From NCBI GenBank assembly GCA_035578155.1, contig JAPWDM010000008.1, positions 18,730,842 through 18,794,841 on the forward strand: a stretch of 64,000 nucleotides of DNA, read 5' to 3'. A program made the position numbers and the translations under genes. This DNA is from Brachynemurus nebulosus. Taxonomy: Eukaryota > Arthropoda > Insecta > Neuroptera > Myrmeleontidae. Within the stretch, counting starts at the first letter, position 1. Each line of letters starts with the position of its first letter. The notes below the pieces were generated by a model. It was given only the letters and a program-made list of their open reading frames with translations. It did no database searches and had not been told where the DNA came from. Positions 12,541 through 23,054 of this stretch are shown piece after piece.

Positions 12541-14580
12541 TACAAAAATTAGGGGATACCTGAAAATTGGTATGAATGTTCGGAACACCATTATAAATAA
12601 GTGCTGAAAAGTCCTCATCGATCCTGTACGTGAAAACAATTTTATTCAAGGTCAAAAGTGTCAAAAATCTGTTGTTCACGTTTTTCAGCAAAACGGTAAG
12701 TTTTATCGTAAAATTAGGTCAGGCAAAAATTGTAGATCATATAATTATCTATCAAAAATGTCTCAATACTTTTTTTCCTAGGAGCCACCGTTTCTGAGAT
12801 ATAACTATTATAAAAGATCTCCCACCTGCGCCGGAAAAACTCCTCAACACAATTTTTTGTAATTGTAAAAAGGGATGTAGCGTAAAATGATGTCCGTAAA
12901 CTTAGCCCTGCCATTTTGTCATTTTCAAACAAAAAAGGCTGTGCTGCATTGTGCTAGACATGTGCTACCATGTGCCGTAAATAAAAAAAGTCAGTTTTGA
13001 AAACTGCGATTTTTAGAGCTAAAAACAATTTTGGGTGTAAACTTAGCTCTGCCATTTTGTCATTTTCAAACAAAAAAGGTTGTGCTGCATTGCGCTAGAC
13101 ATGTGCTACCATGTGCCGTAAATAAAAAAAGTCAGTTTTGAAAACTGCGATTTTTAGAGCCAAAAACAATTTTGGGTGTAAACTTAGCCCTGCCATTTTG
13201 TCATTTTAAAACACAAAGAGTTGTGCTGCATTGTGCTAGACATGTGCTACCATGTGCCGTAAATAAAAAAAATCAGTTTTTAAAAAAACGATTTTTAGAG
13301 CCAAAAACCAATGTTGGGTGTAAAGTTAGCCCCGCCGTTTTGTCCTTTTTAAACAAAAAAGGTTGTACTGCATTGTGCTAGACATGTGCTACCATGTGCC
13401 GTAAATAAAAAAGATGAATTTTGAAAATTGCGATTTTTAGAGCCAAAAACTAATTTTGGCTCTAAAAATTGCTTTTGGCTCTAAACATCGCAATTTTCAA
13501 AATTCGTTTTTTTTAGTTACGGCACATCAGCACATGTCTAGCACAATGTAGTACAACCTTTTTTGTTTGAAAAAGACAAAATGGCGGGGCTAACTTTACA
13601 CCCAAAATAGGATTTTGGCTCTAAAAATCGCAATTTTCAAAATTGATTTTCTTTATTTACGGCACATGGTAGCACATGTCTAGCACAATGCAGCACAACC
13701 TTTTTTGTTTGAAAATGACAAAATGGCAGGGCTAAGTTTACACCTAAAATTGTTTTTGGCTCTAAAAATCGCAGTTTTCAAAATTGACTTTTTTTATTTA
13801 CGGCACATGGTAGCACATGTCTAGCACAATGCAGCACAACCTTTTTTGTTTAAAAATGACAAAATGGCAGTTCTAAGTTTACGGACATCGTAAAATGCGG
13901 CTGCAAAAAGTTGGATTGTTTTGTTCTCTTGCATGTACCAGTTGTCAAGTCCAGTCGTGCTCTAATGTTGAATCACCAACAGAAGAGGATTCGTATGAAA
14001 CTTACCAACGAGGAGACATGTGATGCACCCAACAAGAAGAACAAGAAGAAGAACAAGAACAAGAAGGAAAAGAACAAGAAGAAGAAGAAACTGAAATATT
14101 AGACGATTATGAATCTGACGAATAATTTCCCTCACTTTTTTTAAATATGTACCGCTTTCATCATTCCCAATACTAATATTTTTTATTATTCAATAGTTTT
14201 CAATTAAACAGGATCACCATAGACCGTGGAATAGGCCTACCGGGGAAACCCTTTAATAAACCCGCTAAGTACACTATCTAACAGGTGGCGTGGAAACGTG
14301 TGCATATTACGAAGATTAAAACTTTTGTAATAGTTATATCTCAGAAATGGTGGCTCTTAGGAAAAAAGTATTGAGACTTTTTTATAGATAATTATGTGAT
14401 CTACAATTTTTGTCTTACCTAATTTTATGATAAAACTTACCGTTTTGTTGAAAAATGCGAAAAACCCATTCTTGAATAAAATTTTTTCCACGTACAGGAT
14501 CGATGAGAACTTTTCAACACTTATTTATAATGGTGTTCCGAACACTCATACCAAATTTCAGCTATCCCCTAATTTTTGTA
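12541..14580. mobile_element. Foldback-type element with mirrored tandem arrays
   Basis: The outer ends are exact inverses (TACAAAAATTAGGGGATA and TATCCCCTAATTTTTGTA). The outermost TA could be the target duplication. About 300 bp of inverted homology (12541-12830 against 14325-14580) is followed inward on the left by four direct 141-bp units (starting about 12898, 13039, 13180, 13322), then by three inverted units (about 13460-13881). Each unit carries CTTAGCCCTGCCATTTTGTC, TGCTAGACATGTGCTACC and a pair of GATTTTTAGAGCC-like blocks. A unique segment (13882-14310) lies between array and right arm and holds a broken Cys-rich/acidic frame. Long TIRs with internal tandem units are typical of foldback elements. 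Confidence 0.65.
13884..14125 (+). pseudogene. Broken Cys-rich, acidic-tailed ORF end inside the foldback
   Basis: Read with one frame change near 13905, the sequence gives KCGCKK, then VGLFCSLACTSCQVQSCSN, then a Glu-rich run and the end EILDDYESDE before a stop at about 14123-14125. One in-frame stop follows the RGDM segment. Closely spaced Cys pairs (CxC, then C..AC..C....C) followed by an acidic tail look like the C-terminus of a transposon-encoded protein, but I cannot name the family. The frame 13911-14102, ending in a Lys/Asn run, is the shadow of this one. It may be the last coding trace of the autonomous parent of the foldback. Confidence 0.4.
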
Positions 14581-14584
14581 CCCT

Positions 14585-14815
14585 AGAATGTTTAAATTGA
14601 CCGGTGTAAATCCAATCATTAGTTTTTGCGCAATGTGTGCACATGCAAAAAATGGTTTTTCTGTTTTCCCATTGGAATGAGATATTTTCCCGGAGTAAAA
14701 GGTATATTAGATGCTGACCCAGGTAATAAGTTATTATCACACCAAATTTTATTAAAATCCATCCAGTAGTTCTTACGTGATGCGTAAATATACAGACAGA
14801 CAGACAAAAATTTTA
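14585..14815 (+). repeat. Third copy of the 150-bp repeat with 3'-tail-like end
   Basis: It shares AGTTTTTGCGCAATGTGTGC, TTTTCCC(G)GAGTAAA and AATAAGTTAT with 12190-12452, then continues into CCAGTAGTTCTTACGTGATG and a CAGA tetranucleotide run. This ending is common to 3' ends of arthropod RTE-type non-LTR elements. No reverse transcriptase is visible, so the assignment is an inference. Confidence 0.45.
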
Positions 14816-16068
14816 AAAATCGCTGTTTTCATATCTACATCGATAGCTATTTTCAGTACCAGTACAAGTTTCGAAAAATATTCAATGTACAGACTCGGTC
14901 TCGTTACGGTTTTATTATATGTATAGACGAATAAATTCAGAAACATGTCTGCACCAGAATATTTTCGAGTATTGTCCTCCATTTTAGCAACATATTTCTT
15001 TTATATTTAACAATTACTCGCTAGCCTAATTTAATCATTATCTTCTTTCATTATTTCAAAGCTATTCTAAACAAATACATTTCACATGTGTGTCAAAAAT
15101 TATCATATTTGTAAATACAAAAACTACATTTTGTTATACAAATTGTATTCTCTTTTTTTTCTAAAATAAAAATGCTTACAAAACATAAGTTAAACCATTA
15201 TGGTGATGTATTTTATACTCCAAGCACAAAAAAAAGAAGTAAATAGAAAAAAATTACTTAAATAAATTATTAAAAGAGGGTATTATGTATCTTTTACCCA
15301 CTATACTAACTACAACTACTTAAAATATAATCTTGAACAACCAAGCTCGCTACCGAGGGAGCTCACGAGCTAGTCTTTTGTTTCTTTAAAAAACAATTCA
15401 TTCCTCTCTTCTACAATAATTTTTTTTTGTTTTTTTTTTTTTTTTTATTTAAAACAAAAGATGTTCAGTTATTATTGCACAATGTTCATCTGTTTTTGTC
15501 TGTCTGTTTGCCGTAATTCTTTTCTCTTCAATTTTTTCCCATCTTGAAAATATTACAAAAGGAATTATTATATAACAAACTGTCGCTGGCAAATAAAAAC
15601 TCTTTAACAAAAAAAAATAATATTTTTATTTTCCTCAAAAAAATAATCACATAATCCCTTAATTAAAATCATACAAAAATATCTTATGTTAATTATTATA
15701 AACGACAAATATGATGGTAGACAGGTTATTAAGTGGGTACGAATTCGCAATACGTAGCAAAAAGTTTAGTAAAATGTAAATTTTTTGTATATATTTAAAT
15801 ATTATATTATCAAGTTGCTGTTTTTAAACTTAATCATAACGGATTTTGTCTCCGTTAAAATGTTTTTATAAAGTATAATTCATATATTTTCACTCTGTGC
15901 CACCCCGCCACACCCTTGGGGATTAAGTAAGAAAATATTTGTAATTATATTAATAATATACAGTTAAATGTTTTTCTTAATATTATATTTTCATTACGAG
16001 AAAGTAAGTCTTTCAAGCAACCGTATCTAAAAGCATCACTATCAACATAGGTACTTGGTAGTTCATGC
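14816..16068. other. Unassigned A+T-rich region
   Basis: This region has long T and A runs (for example 15420-15448) and no convincing gene. A CTGTTTTTGTCTGTCTGTTTG run at about 15490 resembles the tetranucleotide tails noted elsewhere, but nothing coding is attached. Confidence 0.4.
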
Positions 16069-16275
16069 ACAGTGAAAAAATTTGTGTTCTGCGTAAAAAA
16101 AAAAAGTGGTTAAAATTTTTGTGTTAAATAAGTAACCCAACCCTGTGCTAAGGTAACATTTAGTCTTTGTGTTAAATGAAAATATTAACAAAAATTTTGA
16201 TTTAACAGAATAAAAATGTTAATCTGTTTTGAACAACAAAAAGTAACACAATATTTGTGTAAAATGGAAAGAATG
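16069..16275. repeat. 207-bp dispersed repeat, copy 1
   Basis: It matches 27607-27815 closely over its whole length, in the same orientation. It starts ACAGTGAAAAAATTTGTG and is built from variants of TTGTGTTAAAT(G/A)A with AACACAA/TTGTGTT inversions. It carries no frame. The inverted TTGTGTTA/TAACACAA motifs could fold, but I find no clear terminal repeats or target duplication. Confidence 0.55.
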
Positions 16276-17019
16276 CCAATATAAGTACACTTATTTGTGC
16301 ATTTCCAACACCAAAAAACTGGTTTTGCGATTCTGCTTTAGTTGAGAGCGCGGGTAGTGGTAACTTGTAGCATCGGTATAGCATCATTGCCATTCATTGT
16401 ACATTGTGCGCATTGTGCGTTCAACAGAAACATATGTATGTATAGAAGACAAAAATATTTCGAAAATCAAAAGCGTATTTCTAAAGCTAAATTGGTTTTA
16501 ATTATATAGATATTAAATATTGATTAAGTAAGTTAATTAAAAATATTATAGATTGAATTTTTTTCTTTGTTTGCGGAATTTAGTTCAATTAATTAAAAAA
16601 TTATCGAAGTTCGGGTAAAAAAAGAAGGGTAGTTCTTCCATTTTGTCTTCCACGTTCAATTTGACAACGATCTTCATTTTTTTTGGGTATTGCTTCAACA
16701 TTATTTTCATCAGAGCACAACTTTTTAGAAATATTAAATAAAAAAGTTTAAGTACTGAAAATTTTTTTGAATTTTTACTATTTCCTTTCATTTACATAAT
16801 AAATAAACAAAATAAATACTAACAACAAATTCCATACAGAATATAAATATATTCTCTAGATAGGATTTCATTGAAGGAGTTACGGTTATGGTGTACGTCC
16901 GAAGCCTATAACAAAAATACGGAAGACAAGTAATAAAAAATTATTTCAAACCGAGTCCATAGGAAATCAAAGTATATCTTATAAGTAAACATTCCGAGGT
17001 TGGACCTATCAATTTTGAT
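16276..17019. other. Unassigned A+T-rich region
   Basis: No gene is seen. The last about 40 bp (CCGAGGTTGGACCTATCAAT onward) are an inverse match to about 18617-18665. The palindrome that follows may therefore have landed in a copy of that older repeat. Confidence 0.4.
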
Positions 17020-17815
17020 GAATATGGTGAAAAAATTTTTAATTTTGCCTAATTTTCACTTAAATATAAAGACATATTATTTTTCATAAACTAGTTTTCG
17101 ATTGATTAAACCATCTTCAGGTGAAAACTGAACTGGACTGAATTCAGTTTGGATAAAAGAATATATATATAAATTAAAGACAATAAATGGACTGGTTAAG
17201 AAATGGTAAAAATTCAATAGAAAGGTAAACAAATACACGTGTATCGGAAAACAAGTGACAAATTACGAATTTGATGTTAATAGATAGCAAAACAGTGAGC
17301 GGGGAGATTAAATAGTGAATATTACCAAAGATTTTTAAAAAGATGAATAATTATATTAATTATAAATGTAATGTTGAATAATAAACATAATTCTAGGAAT
17401 TAAAGGGGGAAACAGATTAAAACTTCATTTTTGGGAATAAAAATTTTGGATATTTTATTAAGAAATATCTTAAATTAAGGTCAATTAATTCTATTCCAAT
17501 ATTTATTTTCCGGTTTAAAATATTTTTTAATAAAATATCCAAAAAAGGGAAGTTTTAATCATATTTTTCCCAAAAATGAAGTTTTAATCTGTTTACCCCT
17601 TTAATTCCTACAATTATGTATATTATTTAGCATTACATTTTTAATATAAATATTCATGTTACATTTAAAATTCTTTCGTAATATTCATTATTTAATCTCT
17701 CCGCCCATTGTTTTGCTATCTACCTTTGTTTAACATCAAATTCGTAATTTGTCACATGTTGCTGTTTACCTCTCTCTTGGATTTTTCCCATTTCTTAACC
17801 AGTCTATTTATTATC

Positions 17816-17891
<76 letters not shown>

Positions 17892-18030
17892 TTTAATCCA
17901 AACTGAATTAAGTTCAGTTCAGTTTTCATCTGAAGATGATTTAATCAATCGAAAACTAAGTTGTGAAAATTAATATATCTCTATATTTAAGTGAAAATTT
18001 AACAAAATTAAAAATTTTTTCACCATATTC
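17020..18030. repeat. 1-kb imperfect palindrome with retroelement-end motif
   Basis: The arms run from about 17020 to 17478 and from 17517 to 18030, with a spacer of about 40 bp. Outer blocks are GAATATGGTGAAAAAATTTT and its inverse. Inner blocks include GTTTTAATCTGTTT and AACATCAAATTCGTAATTTG. Each arm carries CTGAAGATG(A/G)TTTAATCAATCGAAAAC, a short hairpin followed by GAAA, close to the outer end. The right arm has a (TA)n tract (17819-17890) where the left arm has only about six TA units. It also has an extra block of about 20 bp near the centre. I read it as two element ends in inverted orientation, probably Penelope-like, but no coding sequence is present to prove it. Confidence 0.6.
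17819..17890. repeat. (TA)n microsatellite
   Basis: About 36 TA units expanded in one arm of the palindrome only. The 62-codon Ile-Tyr frame over it (17708-17896) is an artefact of the repeat. Confidence 0.9.
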
Positions 18031-18700
18031 ATTATGGATTTTCACACAAAATAAGCGATGGTGAACCATAAGCGATACGTATTTGCTTTATCTGCGAAAA
18101 ACGGTTTGAAAGAGTGAATCCGCCTTTCAAAAATTAAGTTAAAAATTTAATTTTTCAAGTATCTCGAAAACGGTGTGAGATAGAGTAGGTAATAGTTCAA
18201 ATTGGCGATTGGGGGTTAATTTTGAAAATAGAAAATAAAAAATAAATTACATTAAAATTTTGTTTGCAAATTTAAAATCTACCTAAAAAAATCGAATTAA
18301 TCTGTATTTACTCAATTATTTGAGTACTCAATAATAATCGTATTGAGCAACATTGAGTTTGAGAAACACTGGAGAGACAGCTGGATTACCATTTTAACCC
18401 CCAACCACCTCTGTTGACCTAATTTGAACAAATTGCATATCAGTAGATACTAGATAGCTCTTTAGAAGAGAACAATTATTGTCAATTTAAGCTTTTGCTC
18501 TATCTCTTACCGTTTTCGAAATATTTGAAAAATTAAAAGCTTTACCCCAATTTTTTCTGGACGATTACACCCCTTTATCCCCCTATAAAATAATACATGT
18601 CACTTATTACTTAGTGTTCTACAACATATTCAAATTTCATCAAAATCGATAGGTCTAGCCTCGGGACTTCTACTTATCACTTATATAATTCGGTTGAAGT
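18031..18700. repeat. Old dispersed repeat H, copy 1
   Basis: Shared blocks with 20400-20880, in the same order, are CTGTTGA(C/T)(C/G)TAATTTG, GCATATC(A)..GATAGATAGCTCTTTA-like, TACCGTTTTC(G/A)A and TTCTACAACATATTCAAATTTCAT. Divergence is high and no ends are visible. The block TTTCATCAAAATCGATAGG is the kind of phrase common to 3' regions of arthropod non-LTR repeats. Confidence 0.45.
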
Positions 18701-20339
18701 ACTTTTTAAAAATTTTTTTTGCCATTTTTAAGAATAATTACTGATTTTGATAATTACACTAAAGCCAACTTATCGAACTTATATCGTAAAACACTATTTT
18801 AACAATAAAACCCGAATTTTTATTTTGAACAAGTAACATCTACAGCACTTCTCACCGTTAGGCAAGGCAATAATACACTTTACATAAATGTAATGTACAC
18901 ATTGGCATCACTGCTGGTTGTATATGTATAAAACTGATGCAATGTATAAATTTATACACATTAGCACTATAAAGGTTTCTCGTAAAATAAAATGAAGGAA
19001 CAGGGATGGATAATGTTTGTTGGTAATGTTGGTAATAGTGTTTTATAAACGATTATATTATGATGTATTCATACTTAATATCGGCTATAAGTAAATGCAA
19101 ATTAATTCATAGCTTACTCGATATTTATCTTCATAAATGATTTATGATATAAACATAGTTGACAATTATTGTATACGAGAGTTAGAAGAGAATGAATTTA
19201 GCGATTAACTACGTTTCGAGTATACCTAGAGTACCGTAGAGTACCGAATACAGTGTGTTACAGACAGTACGTCCAGGCAATATCAAATTTTTAAAATTTG
19301 CATTCATAAAAAAAGTAGTTAAGAGGAAAGATGGGTAAGTTGGCGATATTAAACAAAAACTCTAAATAAATGATTTTTATTTTCCTTAAGTGGAAATATG
19401 TGCATATGTTATGGACATGTACGTGGCCAAGAAAGAAAATTCATTTATTCTCATTATCACATCTGTTAAATTATACTTTTCGTTATCAAAATCTTTCGAT
19501 CAAAAATAGATCGTAAACGCGTTTATTAATAATCATTAGCAATGATCACTAATAATTATATAAAATATCACAAGTCTAATTTAATCGTTTTCAAAAAAAT
19601 ATTTATGACCAAAAGACAATGGGGCAGTTGACAGTATCAAAGAAAAGCAATTAAAACAAATTTTAATGAAAATTTTTAATAAAAGACAGCAATTTATTAT
19701 ACTAATTCATCTTAACTATCATTATTTGATTTAAAAAATTTAATTAAAAAAGTAATTTTTAAGCTAAAATCCATGTAAGCAGAAACGGGCTGTGACGTGG
19801 CTTTCTCTTATATTTCAACACTATCACCACTAGTGTCGCTACTTAATTTCCGGTTAGCAAACAGAACTATGGAAATTAATCAAAATTTAATAATTTTTTT
19901 AAAAATCAACAATTTCTTTTCCTAGTTACACTAAAAATAAACATTTTTTTTCTTAGTTACCGGACACCTGTTGCTATCTAGAGAATGTGACGTAACTGAC
20001 AGCTAGTAAACGTTTTCGCGCAAATTTTGAGAACAAATACTAAAATAATTTTTTCTAACAATTTTCGGCATTATTTTAAAAAATTAAAAACGTATACATG
20101 CATAATACATAAATATGTGTTTTAAAATAATTTCCCAAAATTAGTCAAATTCCCCATTTTTTTACCTTGTCAAATTAAATTTATTTTACTTAAACAAAGA
20201 ATAGTGTAATTACACTGTTGGAAATTTTCTTTCTACATCATTCTAATTGTCTTAAAGACTATGAAGAAAAAGTTCTTGAACTACTCAAATAGTACGATTA
20301 TGTCTACACAATCACATCCTACTTAACTACCCCTGGACT
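18701..20339. other. Unassigned A+T-rich region
   Basis: There is no gene, RNA or element boundary that I can support. A GC-richer patch at about 19960-20030 has no recognisable frame. Confidence 0.4.
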
Positions 20340-20399
20340 ATTACGAAATTCAGCAAAAATATCTCAATTCGATCTTTTTATGTAAATTTGAAACGTGCA

Positions 20400-20880
20400 A
20401 ACAAAATTTTAAATTTTTTGTATTTTTCACCCACTTTTTGCAAAATTGACCCACAAGTTTTAATTTCCAGTTATCTCTGTTGATGTAATTTGTACATTTT
20501 GCATATGAATAGATAGATTTTTAGCAAAGAATAAATAATATCGCCAAATAAAATTTCAATTTTTTTATATTTTTCACCTACTTTTTGCAAAATTCACGCA
20601 CAAGTTTTAATCTCCATAGTCATCTCTGTTGATGTAATTTGTACATTTTGCATATCGATAGATAGCTCTTTAAGAAAGAAAAATATTGCTAATTTAAACT
20701 TTTACTTTATTTCCTACCGTTTTCAAGATTTTAAAGGCGATTTCACTCCTCCAAACCGTTTGTTTGCCGATTAAAAAAAAATACATATCGATTATTTTTA
20801 ACTGTTCTACAACATATTCAAATTTCATTAAAATTGGACTGATTTCGGGATCTTTATTTGTGAGAATTTTATATGTTGTT
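20400..20880. repeat. Old dispersed repeat H, copy 2, internally duplicated
   Basis: It is the partner of 18031-18700. Within it, about 20400-20530 is repeated at 20565-20680: CACCCACTTTTTGCAAAATT to GATGTAATTTGTACATTTTG, against CACCTACTTTTTGCAAAATT to the same block. No coding frame. Confidence 0.45.
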
Positions 20881-20956
20881 CTTTAGACACCAACACATAT
20901 AAAAATGTAAAAATTAAAATGCTAAAACAATACGCTCATGTCTAAAAAGGTCGGTA

Positions 20957-21863
20957 CCGTAAAACCGTCTAGACCCGGACACATTTTTACATTTTTTGGT
21001 ATAATTTTATGTTTATACATGTTTCCTTTATATATATCACCAATAAAGGTATAACCATTAGAAAGAGCGTATATTATTTGTTATATCCCTGACCCTTTGT
21101 TTCATTATAAGTAAAAATAAAAAAAATAAAAAATAAAAAATAATTAATAAGTGTCCGGGTCTACACCCCAAATCCGTCTTGACCCGAACACTTACTTAAA
21201 TAATGTAATAACATGCAAACTAACCTCTCCCGTCGGGGTTAGGAAAGTGTTTTATATCGTCTGATGTCTTTGAACCTGTCAAAGGCTTCAAAATATTTTG
21301 TGGGAAGGGAGAGGGGTCAATACATAGTATGCCTCTCTATGAAGTAAACATGTGATATGACACCAGAAGGAGGCATAAACCGCGTAATTTTGGCGGGAAT
21401 ATAACGTATGGATAGTGGAAGTTACAGCCAGTGCAAATCGCGGCCATAGTGTAATAAACTGATGTGTCCGAGTTTAAACGGATATATGTATATAGCATGT
21501 ATTTTTTTATATATACATAGAATATAACTTCAAACATCATTAAATGATGCGCGATAAAATTCTGAATACATACATATCAAAATTAAAACAATATGACAAT
21601 TATGACGAAAATTACATGTCTAAGTTAGACACACATTTTATTTCTTTGAAAAACTGGAGAATAGTAATCCTGTAAAATGAGATAGTAAAAGTTGAAATCC
21701 GTAGTTTTTATTGGTACAGCTGTTTAGAGGATGTTTTTCTCTCTCTAATGACGTCAAGAAAAAATGTTTATTGTAGCAGGTTAATGTAGAAACTACTTAC
21801 TTTGAAGATTGGTGCAAAGTGTCCGGGTCTAGACCTCCTGTCCGGGTCTAGACGGTTTTACAG
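20957..21863 (-). mobile_element. TA-flanked element with recurrent end motif, copy 1
   Basis: The ends are CCGTAAAACCGTCTAGACCC and its inverse (GGGTCTAGACGGTTTTACAG), flanked by TA at 20955-20956 and 21864-21865. Two more copies lie at 42419-43321 and 49071-49912 in the opposite orientation. The TIR core TAGACCCGGACAC recurs inside: about 21150-21165 and 21180-21193 as a facing pair, about 21463-21480, and two tandem copies at the right end (21820-21855). A 67-codon frame (21337-21540, minus) is kept open in all three copies. The TA target suggests the Tc1/mariner group, though no transposase is present. Confidence 0.7.
21337..21540 (-). other. Frame kept open in three element copies
   Basis: It starts MMFEVIFYVYIKKYMLY and ends near LRGLCLLLVSYHMF. 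The copies at 42742-42963 and 49377-49580 start the same way and differ by mostly conservative-looking substitutions. The segment over the internal TIR motif reads RL(N/D)(S/P)DTS in all three. Length and composition do not suggest a transposase. Open frames in three related copies can come from shared descent alone, so I do not call it a gene. Confidence 0.25.
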
Positions 21864-21867
21864 TATA

Positions 21868-22982
21868 TGTGTATGTGTCTAGTAAAAAAAGGAACAAATT
21901 TCCAAAAAAGTCATTTTGACCATAGTTTGTTTTGATTTTTCTTGTGAAGAAAACGTAGTATTTTTGTAGCGTTATTGTAGCGTTAAGCTAGTGTCCTGTA
22001 TTTTACTAAAACAATGGAAAATATAGTTAGATTTTCTATCATATTGGGGTCAATTTTCTTAGCTTATCGATACCCCTCCTGTCACCAGAATTTCAATTCC
22101 GATTCCGTGATATCAATCTGTGCAAATTTCTGAAATATTCCACCAATTATATGATTTTGTCTGTACCCCACTGTCTTCCAGCAGCAATTCACTATTTACC
22201 GCACCGAGTGAGTGAAACAGAAAGTGTATGTTTGTGTCGGTGAGTGTGCGCGAGTAAGTCACAAGAGGTAGTACAAGAGGTTAAATGAATATTGAAATAT
22301 AGAGAGATTTGTATGAACTAGAGACAGATTATAAATTGGTTGTTATATATATACCCACCCGCAATTCAGGCAACCAACTCTACATATTATAACTACACAT
22401 AATCGTGCATTCAGTAATAGAATTACGAAATTACAACACTACAGCCTGCATGCATACCAATCATATACCTATGTAGCTATAACTAAACTAGACTAGACTA
22501 AAATAGATTTTACTGTAAATTGCGTGACATTTATTATATCGTTGGTATAACATTTGTACATATGACTTAAAATTTAACGCGTATAAGTACGTCATTTCCG
22601 AAAATTGTTTGATTAAATATTAAATGATTATATTAATGAATTAATTGATTCGCGACATCGTCATTTCACTAATAATAATTTTGTCTGTTAATTATACCTA
22701 CCATTAAGGTACTTTACGAAATCCGTAACATTTGAGCCCTAAGTGCGTTGGTATATTATTTTGAAAGAAATTATTACTTGTATGACGTGTTGTTATTAAT
22801 GTTGAAAATTTCTGTCAGTTATTAGTTTAATTTGGGTGTTAAAAGGTACAATTTAATAGTAGTATCGTATGTAATTTGTAAGTTTAATGATATCAATCAG
22901 AATCACAGAACACAAATTATAAATGTAATTGCGTCTCGCATTAAAGAGAGGATGTGTTTGATTGATGTAGCACTCGAACGAA
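21868..22982. other. Unassigned region
   Basis: No coding frame with recognisable features. A GC-richer patch at about 22180-22275 (GTGAGTG-rich, with several donor-like GTGAGT sites) could be a transcribed leader, but nothing supports it further. A TAGTGTCCTGTATTTTACTA block at about 21983 partly recurs at about 24406. Confidence 0.35.
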
Positions 22983-23054
22983 CGGTCGGTGGCCTAATTG
23001 GTAAGGCGCTTGGCTAACAACCAAGAGATCCGGGTTCAATACCCAGCCGATCCA
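22983..23054 (+). tRNA. tRNA-Val(AAC)-like gene
   Basis: The sequence folds as a tRNA. There is a D arm of GCC/GGC around TAATTGGTAA, an anticodon stem CTTGG/CCAAG with loop CTAACAA (anticodon AAC, valine), and a T loop TTCAATA on GGG/CCC. Six acceptor pairs form, including one G-U. Both internal Pol III promoter boxes are good (A box TGGCCTAATTGGTAAGG, B box GGTTCAATACC), and TTTT follows at 23056-23059. Flaws are a C-C mismatch at the first acceptor pair and a C-A mismatch in the T stem. It also does not look like the usual insect tRNA-Val. It could be a functional gene, a pseudogene, or the head of a tRNA-derived SINE. Confidence 0.6.

Noticed and set aside
12898..13881. CRISPR-like or satellite array
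   Set aside because: The units are 141 bp with no short unique spacers and they invert in the middle. They belong to a foldback element in a eukaryotic genome.
17020..18030. LTR retrotransposon
   Set aside because: The homologous parts are inverted, not direct, and there is no primer-binding site, polypurine tract or coding region between them.
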